Below, piece after piece: positions 1-11,518 of a stretch of 64,000 nt of DNA. The DNA lies in the NCBI GenBank assembly GCA_003260075.1, contig QLIY01000232.1, forward strand, positions 1-64,000, in the 5' to 3' direction. Under the pieces are notes generated by a model, which searched no databases, was not told the origin of the DNA, and saw only the letters and a program-made list of their open reading frames with translations. A program made the translations under genes and the position numbers. The DNA is from Phallusia mammillata (lineage: Eukaryota; Chordata; Ascidiacea; Phlebobranchia; Ascidiidae). Every line of letters starts with the position of its first letter. Positions within the stretch are counted from its first letter, which is position 1.

Positions 1-799
1 ACTTGTATCACATGCCTAAAAATGCTGTTGGACAAACTAGCGTTTTGGGGAAAATTGTGAATTAGACTAGAATTAGAATTAGAGCTTACAAGGTATGTCT
101 AAATTAGATTGGAATTAGAATTACCGCCATTTTGCTCTAATTTGACGAATTGGATAACTAGAATTATCTAGTTGTTCAAGTCTGCATTCGTGTCGTAGTT
201 TTACCCTAAATACGCGTATCAGACCTACTTCGGGTTTTGCTTTAACAAAAATTCGGGTTTTAACCGAGTTTTGGGCTCGTACTTTGGTGGAATTACTAAC
301 ACATGAACTCACATTACCAATGGTTTTCTAAATACTGATGGGTGGCGTAGAGAGCGCAGTTTTTTAAATTAACAATGAGACCGGGATATTGTTAGAAACT
401 AAATTTAGCATAAAGAACTGGGTTTTTAGATTAGTTTATTGTTAACATTATTATGAAACCTAAGACCAACCCTAATATCCCTAACCCTCAGAATTTTTTT
501 CCAAACAGCATTTAAAGTATTTCCGTTGCGACGCCTACCGGAAATTAGCAGGCCTGTGTTGTGAGTTCCTGTGTTAGTAGCTTTACCTCGTGCTTTCAGG
601 TTTAGGCCGGATTAGGGGTGGATCCTGGCCTCAGTTTTTAGCCCACCTATACCACGCTGCACAGCATGTCGAGGTGCAAACTTGTGACAACCAATAATAA
701 TGTCAATCAAATTATGTTGCTAAAAGTAATCAGTAATAAACGTTTAGATCGTATCTTCGTTGCTGCTAAAAACTTTAGAACAAAATGAAATGTTTGCAG
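1..799. other. Non-coding DNA upstream of the first ZP exon
   Basis: I see no exon here. The first 130 bases contain several copies of an attagaatt-like motif. From about 430 to 600 the sequence resembles a diverged relative of the short inverted-repeat element at 36941-37223, with similar stretches around ccctaatatccctaaccctc and ttagtagctttacc. The earlier exons of the ZP gene must lie upstream of the window or be too short to recognise here. Confidence 0.4.
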
Positions 800-3700
800 A
801 GAGGTGGGAACTGCAGCGGATCCAATATCTGGTGAATTTGACGTTTCTCTTCAACTTTTCGGCAACGACAGTTTTTCTGTTCCTTTGGTTGCTGATGCAT
901 ATGTTACTGTGCCCGACTTTGTCTTTGCAAAAGTAACTCTTGATGAGGTTCCGGACGCAGTGGATGAACTTATCGTGCAGGTTGGGATAAGAATTCTGAC
1001 TTAACATTGTGAGACCTTCTACATGATGCTGTAAGTTTGAAGCATCAACTGTTGTTTTTCACAGATGGAAGAATGTTGGGCAACACATGCCTCTGACCCA
1101 TCTGGAATGCCTATGTATCCTATCATCACCGGAAGGTTTGGTTTTAAGGGTAGCGGTAGAGTTAAAAGTGTTTTGAGTCAGCTTTAATTTTGAGGGTTAA
1201 TTTGGCATGCACTTAGAAACATTTAACAGAAGTGGTTGGCCAATTTTTTGAATTCAAAACGCCGTTTTTGTCAGACGAAAGACTATACTTGCAAACTGAT
1301 AGTGAAACAAGTTTACAATAAGGGGGGGGGGCTTTTAAATTCAAAACGCCGTTTTTGTCTGACGAAAGACTATACTTGCAAACTGATAGTGAAACAAGTT
1401 TACAATAAGCTGCAGACAGTTCACACTGTTTCGGCCTATAAGGTCTCATCAGTGCAGCTGGTGACGAGAGATCGGCCACACAGACTAGGTGAGGCATCGC
1501 TTTGCCAGCCATCGCCGGCCAGCTGGCAGCGTTTCTGCACGAACCTTCCGTGACAACGGAAGTTTTGAACTTTTATCGCGGTGCTTGACAGACCTTTTTG
1601 TTGAATCCAGAGTGATTCGATCCTTGCCAAATGTGGGCGCACCGAGAACTGGTTTCCTGTCGCTATATCTGCCTTTCCTTTCCTGTTGGTGCATAACCTT
1701 GGCCCCTCTCATGCATCGGACGTCCGTCTCGTTCGTAGCTGACGAACTATCTCTGGGACCAAATAGTGACCACCCAAGGGGTGTCTTTAGAGGGTTTTTG
1801 CCTTGTTACTCCCAACAAACTGGAGTGCCGTTGAATGGCTCCCCTAGCCAATGCGACCGATCTCTCTCGGGGGTCAAAAGGCGGTTTCTACAAAAATGTT
1901 CAAATTAAGACAAGGCAACAGAAGGAGAATTTCAATGAACTTTACGCTTACCAAACTATTAAAGGACTGGAGTCGTTTAAATGCAAGCGATCAGTAGAAG
2001 GTCTGTAAACACAGCATCAAATAACATCACATATAAACATCACTTAATCACACTAGTGACAGACAGCAAAACTTTAAGCAATAAGGCTTACCGGAATAAT
2101 ACAGTTCGGTTCAGAATAACACGGGGTTGGACGACCGCAGAATTCACGTCTGTCACTAAATGTACAAGTCACACATTGGACGATTCAGCTTTTAAACAGC
2201 ATAATTTTCCCGTTCGTTACACGAAAGACAAACATAACTGACCAGTTAAAATAACGCATGCAGACGCTGTAAGTTCCAGTCACTAGTAAACACGAGGCGA
2301 CCTCACTTACAAGACGTGATACCAATTAACAATGCCAAAGTTGTGACATCACAATCACCGATAGTGTGACAGACAATGTATCAGGTTGCACAACACTGCG
2401 TCATACACAGAAATCAAGGCTACTGGCGGGAAACACAGAAAACATAATAACATGTACAATGGCGATGTAACAGTGTATGTAATGAAACTAGATTCTTAGT
2501 TACGTATCATTGTCTTGTGTAGATTTTAGCTGTAGCCTAAGTGTACTGTCACAAACTGCGCCGCGTATACAACTACTTTCAGAGCGCAAACAAGAGCAAA
2601 TTTCGCATTGAGTTGTAATGTGAAATAAATTGCTATAATTTTTTATGTTGTATTTTGGGAGGAATGAATAGTTCGAAAATGGGCGAAGGGAGGAATGTAA
2701 CAAAAAAGGTGGGGAACCACTGGTTTACCCCATTGTCGACTATTGTTCATTGTGTTTGTTATCTATCTCTTTTTTCTTTCTCATCCTTTGTCGCAAGGCT
2801 TTCGTGGATAGGCCTGTCAATCAAAATTTCGGGCCTAAACGGGCTTCGCAAAAACGTTTCGGGTTCGGGCCGGGCATCGGGCCGGGTTCGGGCCGGGTTC
2901 GGGCCGGGTTCGGGCCGGGTTCGGGTTCGGGTTCAGATTTCGGGCCCGCTTGCAACTCTGGTGCACTGTCTGCAGCTTATCATTTATTGGCTCGATGCTG
3001 TTTTGAGTTTACACTACTTCATTAATAATAATGTAATCAATCTTTATTTGAACCCTCTTAAACGGTAAAAAGGCATTTATTTTCGTTTTAAGTTGTGCAT
3101 GATCCAGCGGCAACGAGGATCCTACAACGAGACAAGTTATTCGAAACTACCAACCCAACTACGGCACTTTCAAGTTTCAGATCTTCGTGTGGACAAAATT
3201 CACCGAACAATCAATCTATGTCCACTGCGACATCAGTGTTTGCCAGAACTCAACTGGAGATTGCACTCCGCCGGTAAAATGTTGCGAAAGTGAAAAGGGA
3301 TCTCATAAAAAAACATGACGGAAAAACTAACCGGGATTTCCTTATCTTATTCTAATCTAACATATTAATATAATTTTTTGGTGTGGCAAATATATTTTGG
3401 TCGTCAATGCTCAGTTTACGCTTTACGTATTTACACTTTTGGTAAATTATTCACCTATCTTTCATTAGGTAATTTCTGGAGGCAATATTTTTTTAGATAT
3501 GCAACAGAAAACGCCGTTATGTTAATCTGAATCAGTACAGGCGACTTTCTTGCGGCCCAATTTATTTTTCGAAGTTGGAGAGAAAGGATTGTGACCATGG
3601 CGGACCATGCAAAGGTACAACTTTTTCGTTTTTTGTAGTTATATTGAATTATTGAAACAACCGCTCAGAGGCGCTATTGGACAAAACGCCAACAATACAC

Positions 3701-4047
3701 CGTCCAGAGCAGCTAGTCCACACCAAAGTAAAACCTTAACGGATTTCTTTGCACGAAAAAACTACAGCAAACATTTAAATAATTTGAGAATAATTGCTAG
3801 TATTGTCGATTTTTTTCGTAACATTTGGTAATGTTATTCTAAAAGTCACGTTTGTTTTTCCTACAAGCATTTTATTTTTTTGCATTTATTTGTAACAGAT
3901 GTGAGTGATGGAAACAGACTGGATGCAGCCGACAACATAACGTACTTTGCGTTATTGTCTGTCGTCGGAGCTGTTGTCATAGCTGCTGGAATTATTCTCA
4001 CTTTCACCTGTTTCAAAAAAATGCCTGAAGTGTACGAAGCGATATAG
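800..4047 (+). CDS. ZP-domain type I membrane protein (3' five exons)
   Basis: Exons read as 800-980, 1065-1135, 3108-3273, 3575-3614 and 3899-4047 (stop TAG 4045-4047), and the reading phase is kept across every junction. Exon 1 encodes the typical ZP stretch LQLFGNDSFSVPL. Exon 2 gives ECWATHASDPSGMP, matching the ECWATPSSDP signature of ZP domains. Exon 3 ends the ZP-C part with FKFQIFVW and SIYVHCDISVC. Exon 4 is basic (LERKD) and could hold the cleavage site that usually follows a ZP module. Exon 5 has an N-glycosylation site (NIT), one transmembrane helix (about FALLSVVGAVVIAAGIILTF) and a short tail ending YEAI. ZP proteins polymerise outside the cell, for example in egg coats or apical matrices. 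The N-terminal part lies outside the window. The cysteine usually found after the ..I..G motif is not seen (PIITGSGNED). Exon 4 is the least certain exon. Confidence 0.85.
1250..1408. repeat. Direct repeat of about 70 bp split by G10
   Basis: The stretch starting aattcaaaacgccgtttttg occurs at about 1250-1321 and again at about 1337-1407. The copies are nearly identical (cagacg against ctgacg). Between them lies a run of ten G at 1322-1331 and a few more bases. It lies in the long third intron-like gap of the ZP gene (1136-3107). Confidence 0.9.
1409..2708. other. Non-coding intron sequence, ZP gene
   Basis: This is the middle of the 2-kb ZP intron 1136-3107. It is richer in GC than its surroundings between 1430 and 1900. 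Open frames in several phases overlap there but none resembles a known protein. It may be an old repeat, but I cannot assign a family or ends. Confidence 0.4.
2709..2732. mobile_element. hAT-like terminal fragment
   Basis: The sequence gtggggaaccactggttta resembles the CAGTGGTTCYCAACC end of hAT elements read from the other side. No partner end was found, so this is a relic at best. Confidence 0.35.
2845..2945. repeat. GC-rich 11-bp minisatellite
   Basis: The unit gggccgggttc is repeated about five times between 2868 and 2935, flanked by related pieces (gggttcgggttc, atttcgggc). It lies in the intron of the ZP gene. Such gggcc/ttcggg blocks are often the interior of short hAT-type elements, but I could not define ends here. 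Confidence 0.75.
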
Positions 4048-5014
4048 AATTCCAAAACATAATTTTTAAATTTATAAACGACCAAGTATTTGTCTTGGCT
4101 TTACTCTGCTAACATTACCCAATAACAATAGGTTTGACAAATAAGTTACTGCTTTCTCTTTGGTTTACTTGAAATTTGTACTGAATGTCAATACGTGTGT
4201 GTAGTTCTGTAGCTATTTGTTGTTAAAATTTTGTTGTTGCTTTATTAGCCAAGATAATGGGAGAATTCCTTCTACGAATTTGGAACAATTTCAAATTTTA
4301 TTTAAACGTTAATTTACCCTTTGAACCTACTGAATAAACAAAGAACCCGTCTCATTGATGCAACCAAGAGCAGTCTCATTAGCCGTTAAACTGTTTTCTG
4401 CTTAATAGCAAACAGACTGTGCCCCAAGAACGACTCGTAGTTTGAGTTCAGTCAGTCATGGTTTTAATGTCAGAAAACCCTTAAAAAAGGTGGTCCCTGT
4501 AAGATATCAGATACAAATGTGTTAGTGATGTATTTACTTATGTATTGTTCAAATAACACATGTGTTGGTAACGTTAAACGCCGTTTGTTTAGTGTTGATA
4601 TTGTTTTCAATTTTAGAAAAACGTCAAATCTTGAATACTGATCAATCTATAGTCTCTAGCGTGGTTTGTTGTGAGGTTATTCAACTAACGTTGACGTGGT
4701 TTGTTTTGAAATCTATAGCGTGGTTTGTTGTGAGGTTATTCAACTAACGTTGGAAAAATCGTGTTACATGTCATTGGTGTTGGAGCAAGCCCTGCCGAAC
4801 CGGATATGACTATATTATAAGCTATCGGTCTGAAACCAAGCAGTCTATAAACACTATTAAGTTAACTGGCTGTGGTTTTCTGCGAAATGCAGGTATGCGA
4901 GTGTGCCAGTAATTGAGTTATGGTGTGTTTGTTTTGTAACAACTTAAAATAAATCAAGGCCGATTTGTTTGATTTGTACAATTTGGCAAATGAACGTTTG
5001 TTGATTATCTACAG
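4048..5014. repeat. Intergenic DNA with a 37-bp direct repeat
   Basis: This separates the ZP gene from the NLR gene. A possible poly(A) signal for the ZP gene is aataaa at 4333. A 37-bp unit starting tagcgtggtttgttgtgagg occurs at 4657-4693 and 4716-4752, with a partial third copy (acgtggtttgtt) between them. No exon is visible. Confidence 0.7.
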
Positions 5015-5036
5015 CGATTATAGGATATTGTTTATC

Positions 5037-8000
5037 ATGGAAACTGATGTTACCCTTGACCATGCTGACCACGTCATTTTGGCTGGAGAACTACATCAGC
5101 ACTTTCATCAGCATTTTTATCAAGCTGACACAAGTAATAACCAAGTTTCTGCCGATACAAAATCAAAAATTGTCGAAAAAGGTAAGTTCACATATGAGTG
5201 AGAGTGTTTGTACTATCTACGAAAATAGGTTTGAAATAGTGCAAAAAATGAGTAGGCTACTAAAATGTTCGGAAAGTAACAGAGCTTAAGAAACATGTTG
5301 TGTGTAAAGTAACTTTTAAGACTAGCTGATAATGCTTAGACATGGTTGTTAATAAATGTTTGTCGCTGTGTTTAAAAAATAAAATTTATTTTAACTTAAA
5401 CCGTTTATAACCAAGATAATTCTATTGTCATGAATTCAACTACTTTCAACTATTAAATTATTGCAGCCGAAAAAATGAAAACCATGCTCACCAACTCGGC
5501 ACAGATTGCCTGTGACAATATGACCTCACCGATCGAAATTAGTCAAGCGATAAAGCCCGTGACGTTGACTATGACGCGAAAGCCACAGAGACCTGACGAG
5601 GAATTGGCCAAAGAAAGCAGCAACCTTCACCACAGATCCAATATAGCAGAAGTTCGACAGAAAGCACAAGATGAAATAACAGCTGATAAGATGTTTGAGA
5701 TCGCACGAAATAAGGCTTCTCGGGAAGCCAACGTTAAGTGTTCCTCTAAGGCAGCCATTGAACAGTTTGTCGAAAGACGTGGAAATACTGTAGGTGTGGT
5801 TGGACAGGCAGGAATAGGAAAAACTACATCTCTAAAAAAATGGGTAAAAAGCATTATAAATGGTCAAATTGTGGCGCAGGTATCTTTTCTCATTCTGATT
5901 TTTGTGCGGGCTATGAACTTTTCAAACGAATGCAATCTATTGGAATGTCTTCTGTCTAGCTGTCTTCCTAACTGGGAACACTCAACAGAGTCTGACAAAT
6001 CTTTGCTCTCTATGATCAATAACGACCCACACGTTGTAATTGCTATCGACGGTTTGGACGAAGCTGCAGTCGACAACTTTGGCGAGTCTGTAAGCCACGT
6101 CGGTCTTTTTAGCCGTTCAAACCCATGGACCTTCCTTATGAACCTTTTGGGTGGAAACCTACTACCTAAGGCTAAAAAGATAGTCACATCCCGTCCGGGT
6201 CAACTGTATAACCTACCACCAGACTCACGACCACTTTGCATTGTCCAAATACTGGGACTAAATGATGTGGCACAAGATGATCTTGGTCGCCAGATTTGTG
6301 GTTCGACCTACCCTTCCATTAAAAAAAGATTGAAGGAAAACGAACAGGTCTTCGCGTATTGTTACGTCCCTGTCAACTTTATCCTGACTGCAAATTATTT
6401 GTTGAACAGCGACAATGGAATGGTAAATCAATCGTTGACAGGAGTTCTTGTTTTTACGTGTGGACAGTACGCCAGAAGTGATCACTTAAAAGGTAAACCC
6501 TGTGAACTTGACAAGCTTTCGCATCTAGCATGGACAGGCTTTGAAAACCATCAAATATACTTTCAAGAGGCAAATTTTTCTGCATCAGGAATTTCTTGTA
6601 ACACAATCCGAGCGTTTCTAAACACTTCAGTTACAAAGTCGGTGAATTTAAATTTGCATATCTTGTCTGGTGACAAACGAAGCTACTTTTCGCATCTTGT
6701 TTGGCAGGAGTTCTTTACAGCCGTTTACATTATGCTAATTTCATCAAAGGAAAACTTCACTTGGCACTTACGCAACTTGACACAACCGCGATACGAAGTG
6801 GTCAGCAGATTTATGTTCGGACTTTGCGACAAAAAACTCTTCTCGCAGTTGCAGCCTGTAATCGGAGCTTGTTCAACTGACTTGTGGCAATGGAAGGCAA
6901 ATGAACTTGAAGCGTGGACTGTGGCATTAATTTCATCCCGCCATAGATTCAAAAACTGTCTACAAGTGTGCGTCTGGGTGAACGAAAGAAACAGCGAGAT
7001 CTTCGCAAGAAAGATAACGCAACATTTTCCAGACGAGCTTCGCCTTCGAGGTGCACTTTTGCCAGGAGACAGCTCTAATCTTACCCGCTTACTAAAAGCA
7101 TCTTCTAGAAGACATGACTTAAACTGCAGCAGATGCAGAAGCTATGGAGACAGCATTATGAGCCTGACGAGACAAATTACCAGCTGCAAATTGCAGGTAT
7201 AGTGTTTTAATTTATTCCGGTGTATATGTCGCTAAAATAGTAGCACATTATTATCATTAGACTGAAATCAATTAAACTGAAAACGTGAAACACATTTATT
7301 AATAAACTATTAAAAACGAAAACATTTCTATAGCGTAGGGTTTTTTTTGTGAGGGAATTACCTTATACATTAGAAGGTAGAGTATACGAAGGTATTTCAT
7401 TTTTCAGATCAGTGAAATCAACTTCTCCGAAAATGGGATTCGCGATGACGGGATTATTTCTGTCGCCTACTGCTTGAACTTCGTAAAATCAATCGTATTG
7501 AAAAACTGCTGCATTGGGAAAGCTGGTATCAAAATATTCTGTGAAAAGTGGAAAGAATCTGGAGCAATGGTAAAGAGTTACTCTAACATTCCTGAGTATC
7601 GCACGAATAGTATAAACGTTGTTAAAAAAATACCCATTGATGGCTTAGATTTCACTCCATACTTTGTAGTTTACCTAAAGTGTATGAAATGTGTATTTTT
7701 TGTTTCGAGACTGTTTAGAGCCCCCCCCCCGGCAAACCTAAAAAATGGGATCGCGGGCCGTAGTTTGGTGACCCCTGTGGCCTTTACTATATAGTCGGCT
7801 GCACATTTTTTACAAACTTGCGTCTTTTTTACTTCGTTTTGTTTTAATTTAGCTGAGGAAATTGAACTTGACTGGTAACAGATTTGGAGATGAGGGGTGT
7901 GCTATGGTTGCACAACGTATTGTGCAAGTGGAGAGTCTAAAGCTTTCAGCTTGTGGCTTAGGACTTGTTGGTCTAGCAGAAATTGTCAAACATCTAAAGC

Positions 8001-10777
8001 TGTCAAAGAAACCAGTAAGTAAAACATTTTTGTCCCTTTGTGTTAACTGCAATGAGTAACTTTATTTTCTCGGATGAATCATGTTTGTGCCTGATTTGAC
8101 TGAAAAATACTTTTAACGAAGTACTGATTTTTAAGTACATTCGTAACATAATCATTTTTGAACAAAATTCAAACAACATGAAATTATGAGATGGTAATTA
8201 GCTCCAACTTACATTAACAAGCCAAGACAAAATTGAGAGACACCAGTGTTGAAACTAACCTATTCTGTGATTGAATAACAACTAATATTGCAAAATACTA
8301 GTGCTTATATCAGTGCATACATTTAAATGTCTTTTTTAGATGGACTTGCTGTGTCTAAGCTGTAACAGCCTTGGTGATGAAGGGGCCATTATGCTGTCTT
8401 CCTGCCTGTGCCATATTTTACGCCTGGATGTTTGTTTTTGTGGGATTTGTGGACCTGGGATCACAGCAATTGCTAACCAAATCTGCTTACTAAAACAACC
8501 AGTAAGTAGTGTACAAAGGAATTGTTATTTAGATATTAAGGAATGTAGAAAAATTATTACCATCAGCCAAGATGTAAAAGTTGCAGACAGCTCGTTTGGG
8601 TTGTAATAAATTTTTTATGTAATACAAGTCTGCTCAAATCCTAGGAACTCATGTTTGTCAATTGAAAAAAAAATTAGTTTTGTGTTTGGTTCTTCTTGAC
8701 AATACTGTGGAAATGCATTAGCTGTACTGTCATATTAAAACATGTTGTAAGTTTCATTTGTCCCATTATGGTTGCAAATAATCCACTGTAACCATGTTAA
8801 GGCTATGTTACTCTGTGGTGTACTCGAGTGAATGGACACCTTTCAACTCAAGAATTTTTCCTGAAATTTTAGATGGGAAAATGTTCATTGGGAGCAAACA
8901 ATATTGATATCCAAAGTGCAGTAGCACTTTCCAAAAGCCTTCCTAGTCTAAAGAGGTTATCTCTAGGCTTGTGTAACCTGGTTGAGCATGAATTACTTCT
9001 TATTGCTGATGCTGTCAAAAAGTTACCATTCCCAGTAAGCAATATGTGTATTTACTTTAAGACTTTCAGACCTTTTGCAACAATCAGTGTTTTGCTTCAT
9101 TTTTTAGACTAGTGTAGATTGTCTTTTTGCCAATAGGGCTGCAATATTACTTTTCCAATATTAACTACTAAATTCTTTTTATACCCTGTTATTCAACTTA
9201 ATTCACAAACAAGTTGTAAAAATAGGCATGTCTTGACTGTTAAAAATGATATCTGTATTGTGTTAGTGTAGCCTTGCATTACTCGTTTTCGGCTTTAGTC
9301 TATAATTTGGAAAGTGTTGATAAAATATGATTTGTATAATTAAGATGGAAGAAATTTTTCTAAGTGGAAATTCCTTCACCATCAGTGCAACTAGGGGCAT
9401 TACGTTGTGCCTGAAGAACTTGCAGGAATTGTCTTTGAAAAATTGTGATATTGGGGTAGCAGAAATCAAAATTTTGTCAAAAGGCATCAAGAAGCTTACA
9501 ATACCGGTTGGTGTTTTATTCTCTTGCAGAAGCAGACAATGCAAACGAGGGTGCAATTCAGTAATGCAACCAATCACTGTACTGTTTTTTTTTTCAGATA
9601 CAGCGATTGGCCTTAAACAAAAATCCAATTTATAGTAAAGGTGCAAAGTATCTTGCTCAATGCATTTCTCATATACAATCTTTGAGTCTACATCAATGTG
9701 CAATTGGAAGTGATGGAGCAGTTGCAATTGCAAAGAAATTGATTATGCTCAAAGTCAGGGTAAACAACAGTAAAACAAGACAAAAATAAATATAGTTTAG
9801 GTGCAAATAATAATGTTCCCAAACAGTAGTTGGCTGTGTTTAGACACACCATAATACTATAAAGTGTAAAAGGTTTTACTCTGCAAAACCATCTCAACAA
9901 AGAAGTCAGTATTTTCCATCCAGCCTGTGTACGGGATGTTATTTGATAATGAGTCACCAGAGACTGTAACAAAACTGTTTTTTTTTCTGCAGATGACATT
10001 TTTAGATCTTTCCTGCAACCCAATAGGAACACATGGAGGAATTGCTTTTTCGAAATGCATTCACAAAGTTGTCTCACTGGATCTTGGAGCCACACAAATA
10101 GGTAGCAAAGGAATACAACAAATTGCTGCAGCTATTGTAACTAGACAATGCCAGGTAAGATTCGAGGCTGATGATTGTGAAACTAGTCTGTGGATATGCC
10201 ATACATACGTGATTACAATATCTAAGGAATTTTTTTTCAACAAAGTTTTCAACATCTTATTGTCCCTCCCCAGTGGGCAAAAAAATTTACAAACTGTTGA
10301 TGAGTAAACATATAATAACTAAAAAGTTGCTGGTGTCTTAAGCATGTAAACAGAATTTGAGACATGTTGGTGATTGCTTAACACAGGGTTGCAACCTACG
10401 GCCTGATTTAGCCCCAGTGTGTATGGATTGTGCAGCCCAGGCAGACATCAACAAAGTAAACTTATTTTATGTAAAGGAGTGGTGCATAGTTTAATTTTGT
10501 CATCATATAAAAAAAAACGATGCAGCAGACTTTTGCAACAGCAATTAAAAATTATCCTAACTGTGGACTCATCGTGAGAAAAATGCATTCAGATGCCCCT
10601 TGTCGCTGCCAAACCCCCCAAATTAAATATTTTATAATTTTTCAGATGGAATACCTTGAACTTTCCTACAACAATGTGGATGGTGATGCTCTTTCATCAT
10701 TGGTACCATGTAACAAACTTGTAAAACTACTGGGTGTACATCATAACAGTGAAGGGCTTTTTCGATCATTAATGTGA
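5037..10777 (+). CDS. NACHT-LRR (NLR-like) protein, complete, ten exons
   Basis: Exons: 5037-5181, 5467-7196, 7408-7569, 7853-8014, 8340-8501, 8873-9034, 9345-9506, 9598-9759, 9993-10154 and 10646-10777. They join in frame to 1046 residues. The large second exon holds a NACHT NTPase: Walker A GQAGIGKTT (about 161-169), Walker B VVIAIDGLDE (about 238-247) and sensor IVTSRPG (about 287-293). From residue 626 each exon encodes ribonuclease-inhibitor-type leucine-rich repeats, two per exon (for example LRKLNLTGNRFGDEG). NACHT-LRR proteins are usually cytosolic sensors that oligomerise on ATP binding. The N-terminus (about 1-130) is short, has a His-rich patch ELHQHFHQHF, and shows no recognisable CARD, PYD or death domain. 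A splice acceptor at 5013-5014 fits an upstream 5' exon. An in-frame ATG at 4965 would add 24 residues if unspliced. An upstream coding exon cannot be excluded. Confidence 0.9.
7721..7779. mobile_element. C10 run and hAT right-end fragment in NLR intron 3
   Basis: Ten C at 7721-7730 are followed by cgggccgtagtttggtgacc and ending cctg, which looks like the 3' end of a hAT element (reverse complement begins CAGGGGTCACCAAAC). No matching left end is visible in the 283-bp intron, so it is a fragment. Confidence 0.5.
10384..10440. mobile_element. hAT-like left-end fragment in the last NLR intron
   Basis: The piece cagggttgcaacctacggcc resembles a CAGGGGTTGCAAACC-type hAT end. No right end or target duplication was found. 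Confidence 0.3.
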
Positions 10778-11518
10778 AGTCAATGTACAATCATAGCCAA
10801 ATTTGGTTGCTTTATTCTTCAGCGATATAATTATGATACCTGGACTTCAAAGCCTATTTCTTAGTTTTCATTTACACATACAAACCTTAAATCAGCTGAT
10901 GTAGTACACCATGCATATGTAATTCTGATGGACAAGATATTCTAAAAATGGTTGTACATTGCAAAAATTATTCAGCAGTCCCCCTTTTGTCATAAGTGCA
11001 CCTTGGCAAAGCTAGTTATTTTAAACTTCCAGATTACCTTATTTGCCTTTTTATTCTGTGCTTTTGACAAGATATACACTGCTGTACATTGTGAACCCTT
11101 GTCTGCAATCTGCTTTTAATAATTTTGCTTGAAAAAGAATATGCATTCCTAAAGTAAAACTTAAATGAGTCTTTCATATATTTTTTGTGTGCATAATTGT
11201 GTTCTGCAAAACACAGTCAACAAAACAACTTTGTGTCATCATACATTTTGATACTAAAGGAAATAGTCAACAACAGTGAAAAAGGTTGAATGCAACATAA
11301 TAGAATATACAGCACAGTGTAAAAGGTAAGTACAAAATCATGGACGTGTAGAAATGCATTTTGTTTTCTAACATAATAGTGAGCAAAGGTAAATACGACT
11401 TAAAGTCCAACAGTAAAATGAAAAAGCATTTAATACTGTAAACAAAATTCGATTGAGGTTTCTACATTTCGCTTCTTGGTCTGCTGTTCATGCCAAAATA
11501 CAATGCTCTTAAACCAGC
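10778..11518. other. Intergenic DNA between convergent NLR and WD40 genes
   Basis: AT-rich sequence with no exon that I can support. It should contain the 3' ends and poly(A) sites of both flanking genes, which converge here. Confidence 0.6.

Noticed and set aside
1236-1908. Overlapping ORFs of 99-139 codons on both strands
   Set aside because: They overlap each other in opposite directions, cross a duplicated G10 repeat and resemble no protein family.
2861-3025. Arginine/glycine-rich ORF
   Set aside because: It is the translation of the gggccgggttc minisatellite.
7408-10154. Regular array of similar units, CRISPR-like spacing
   Set aside because: The units are protein-coding LRR exons separated by introns of varied length in an animal gene; there are no identical short repeats.
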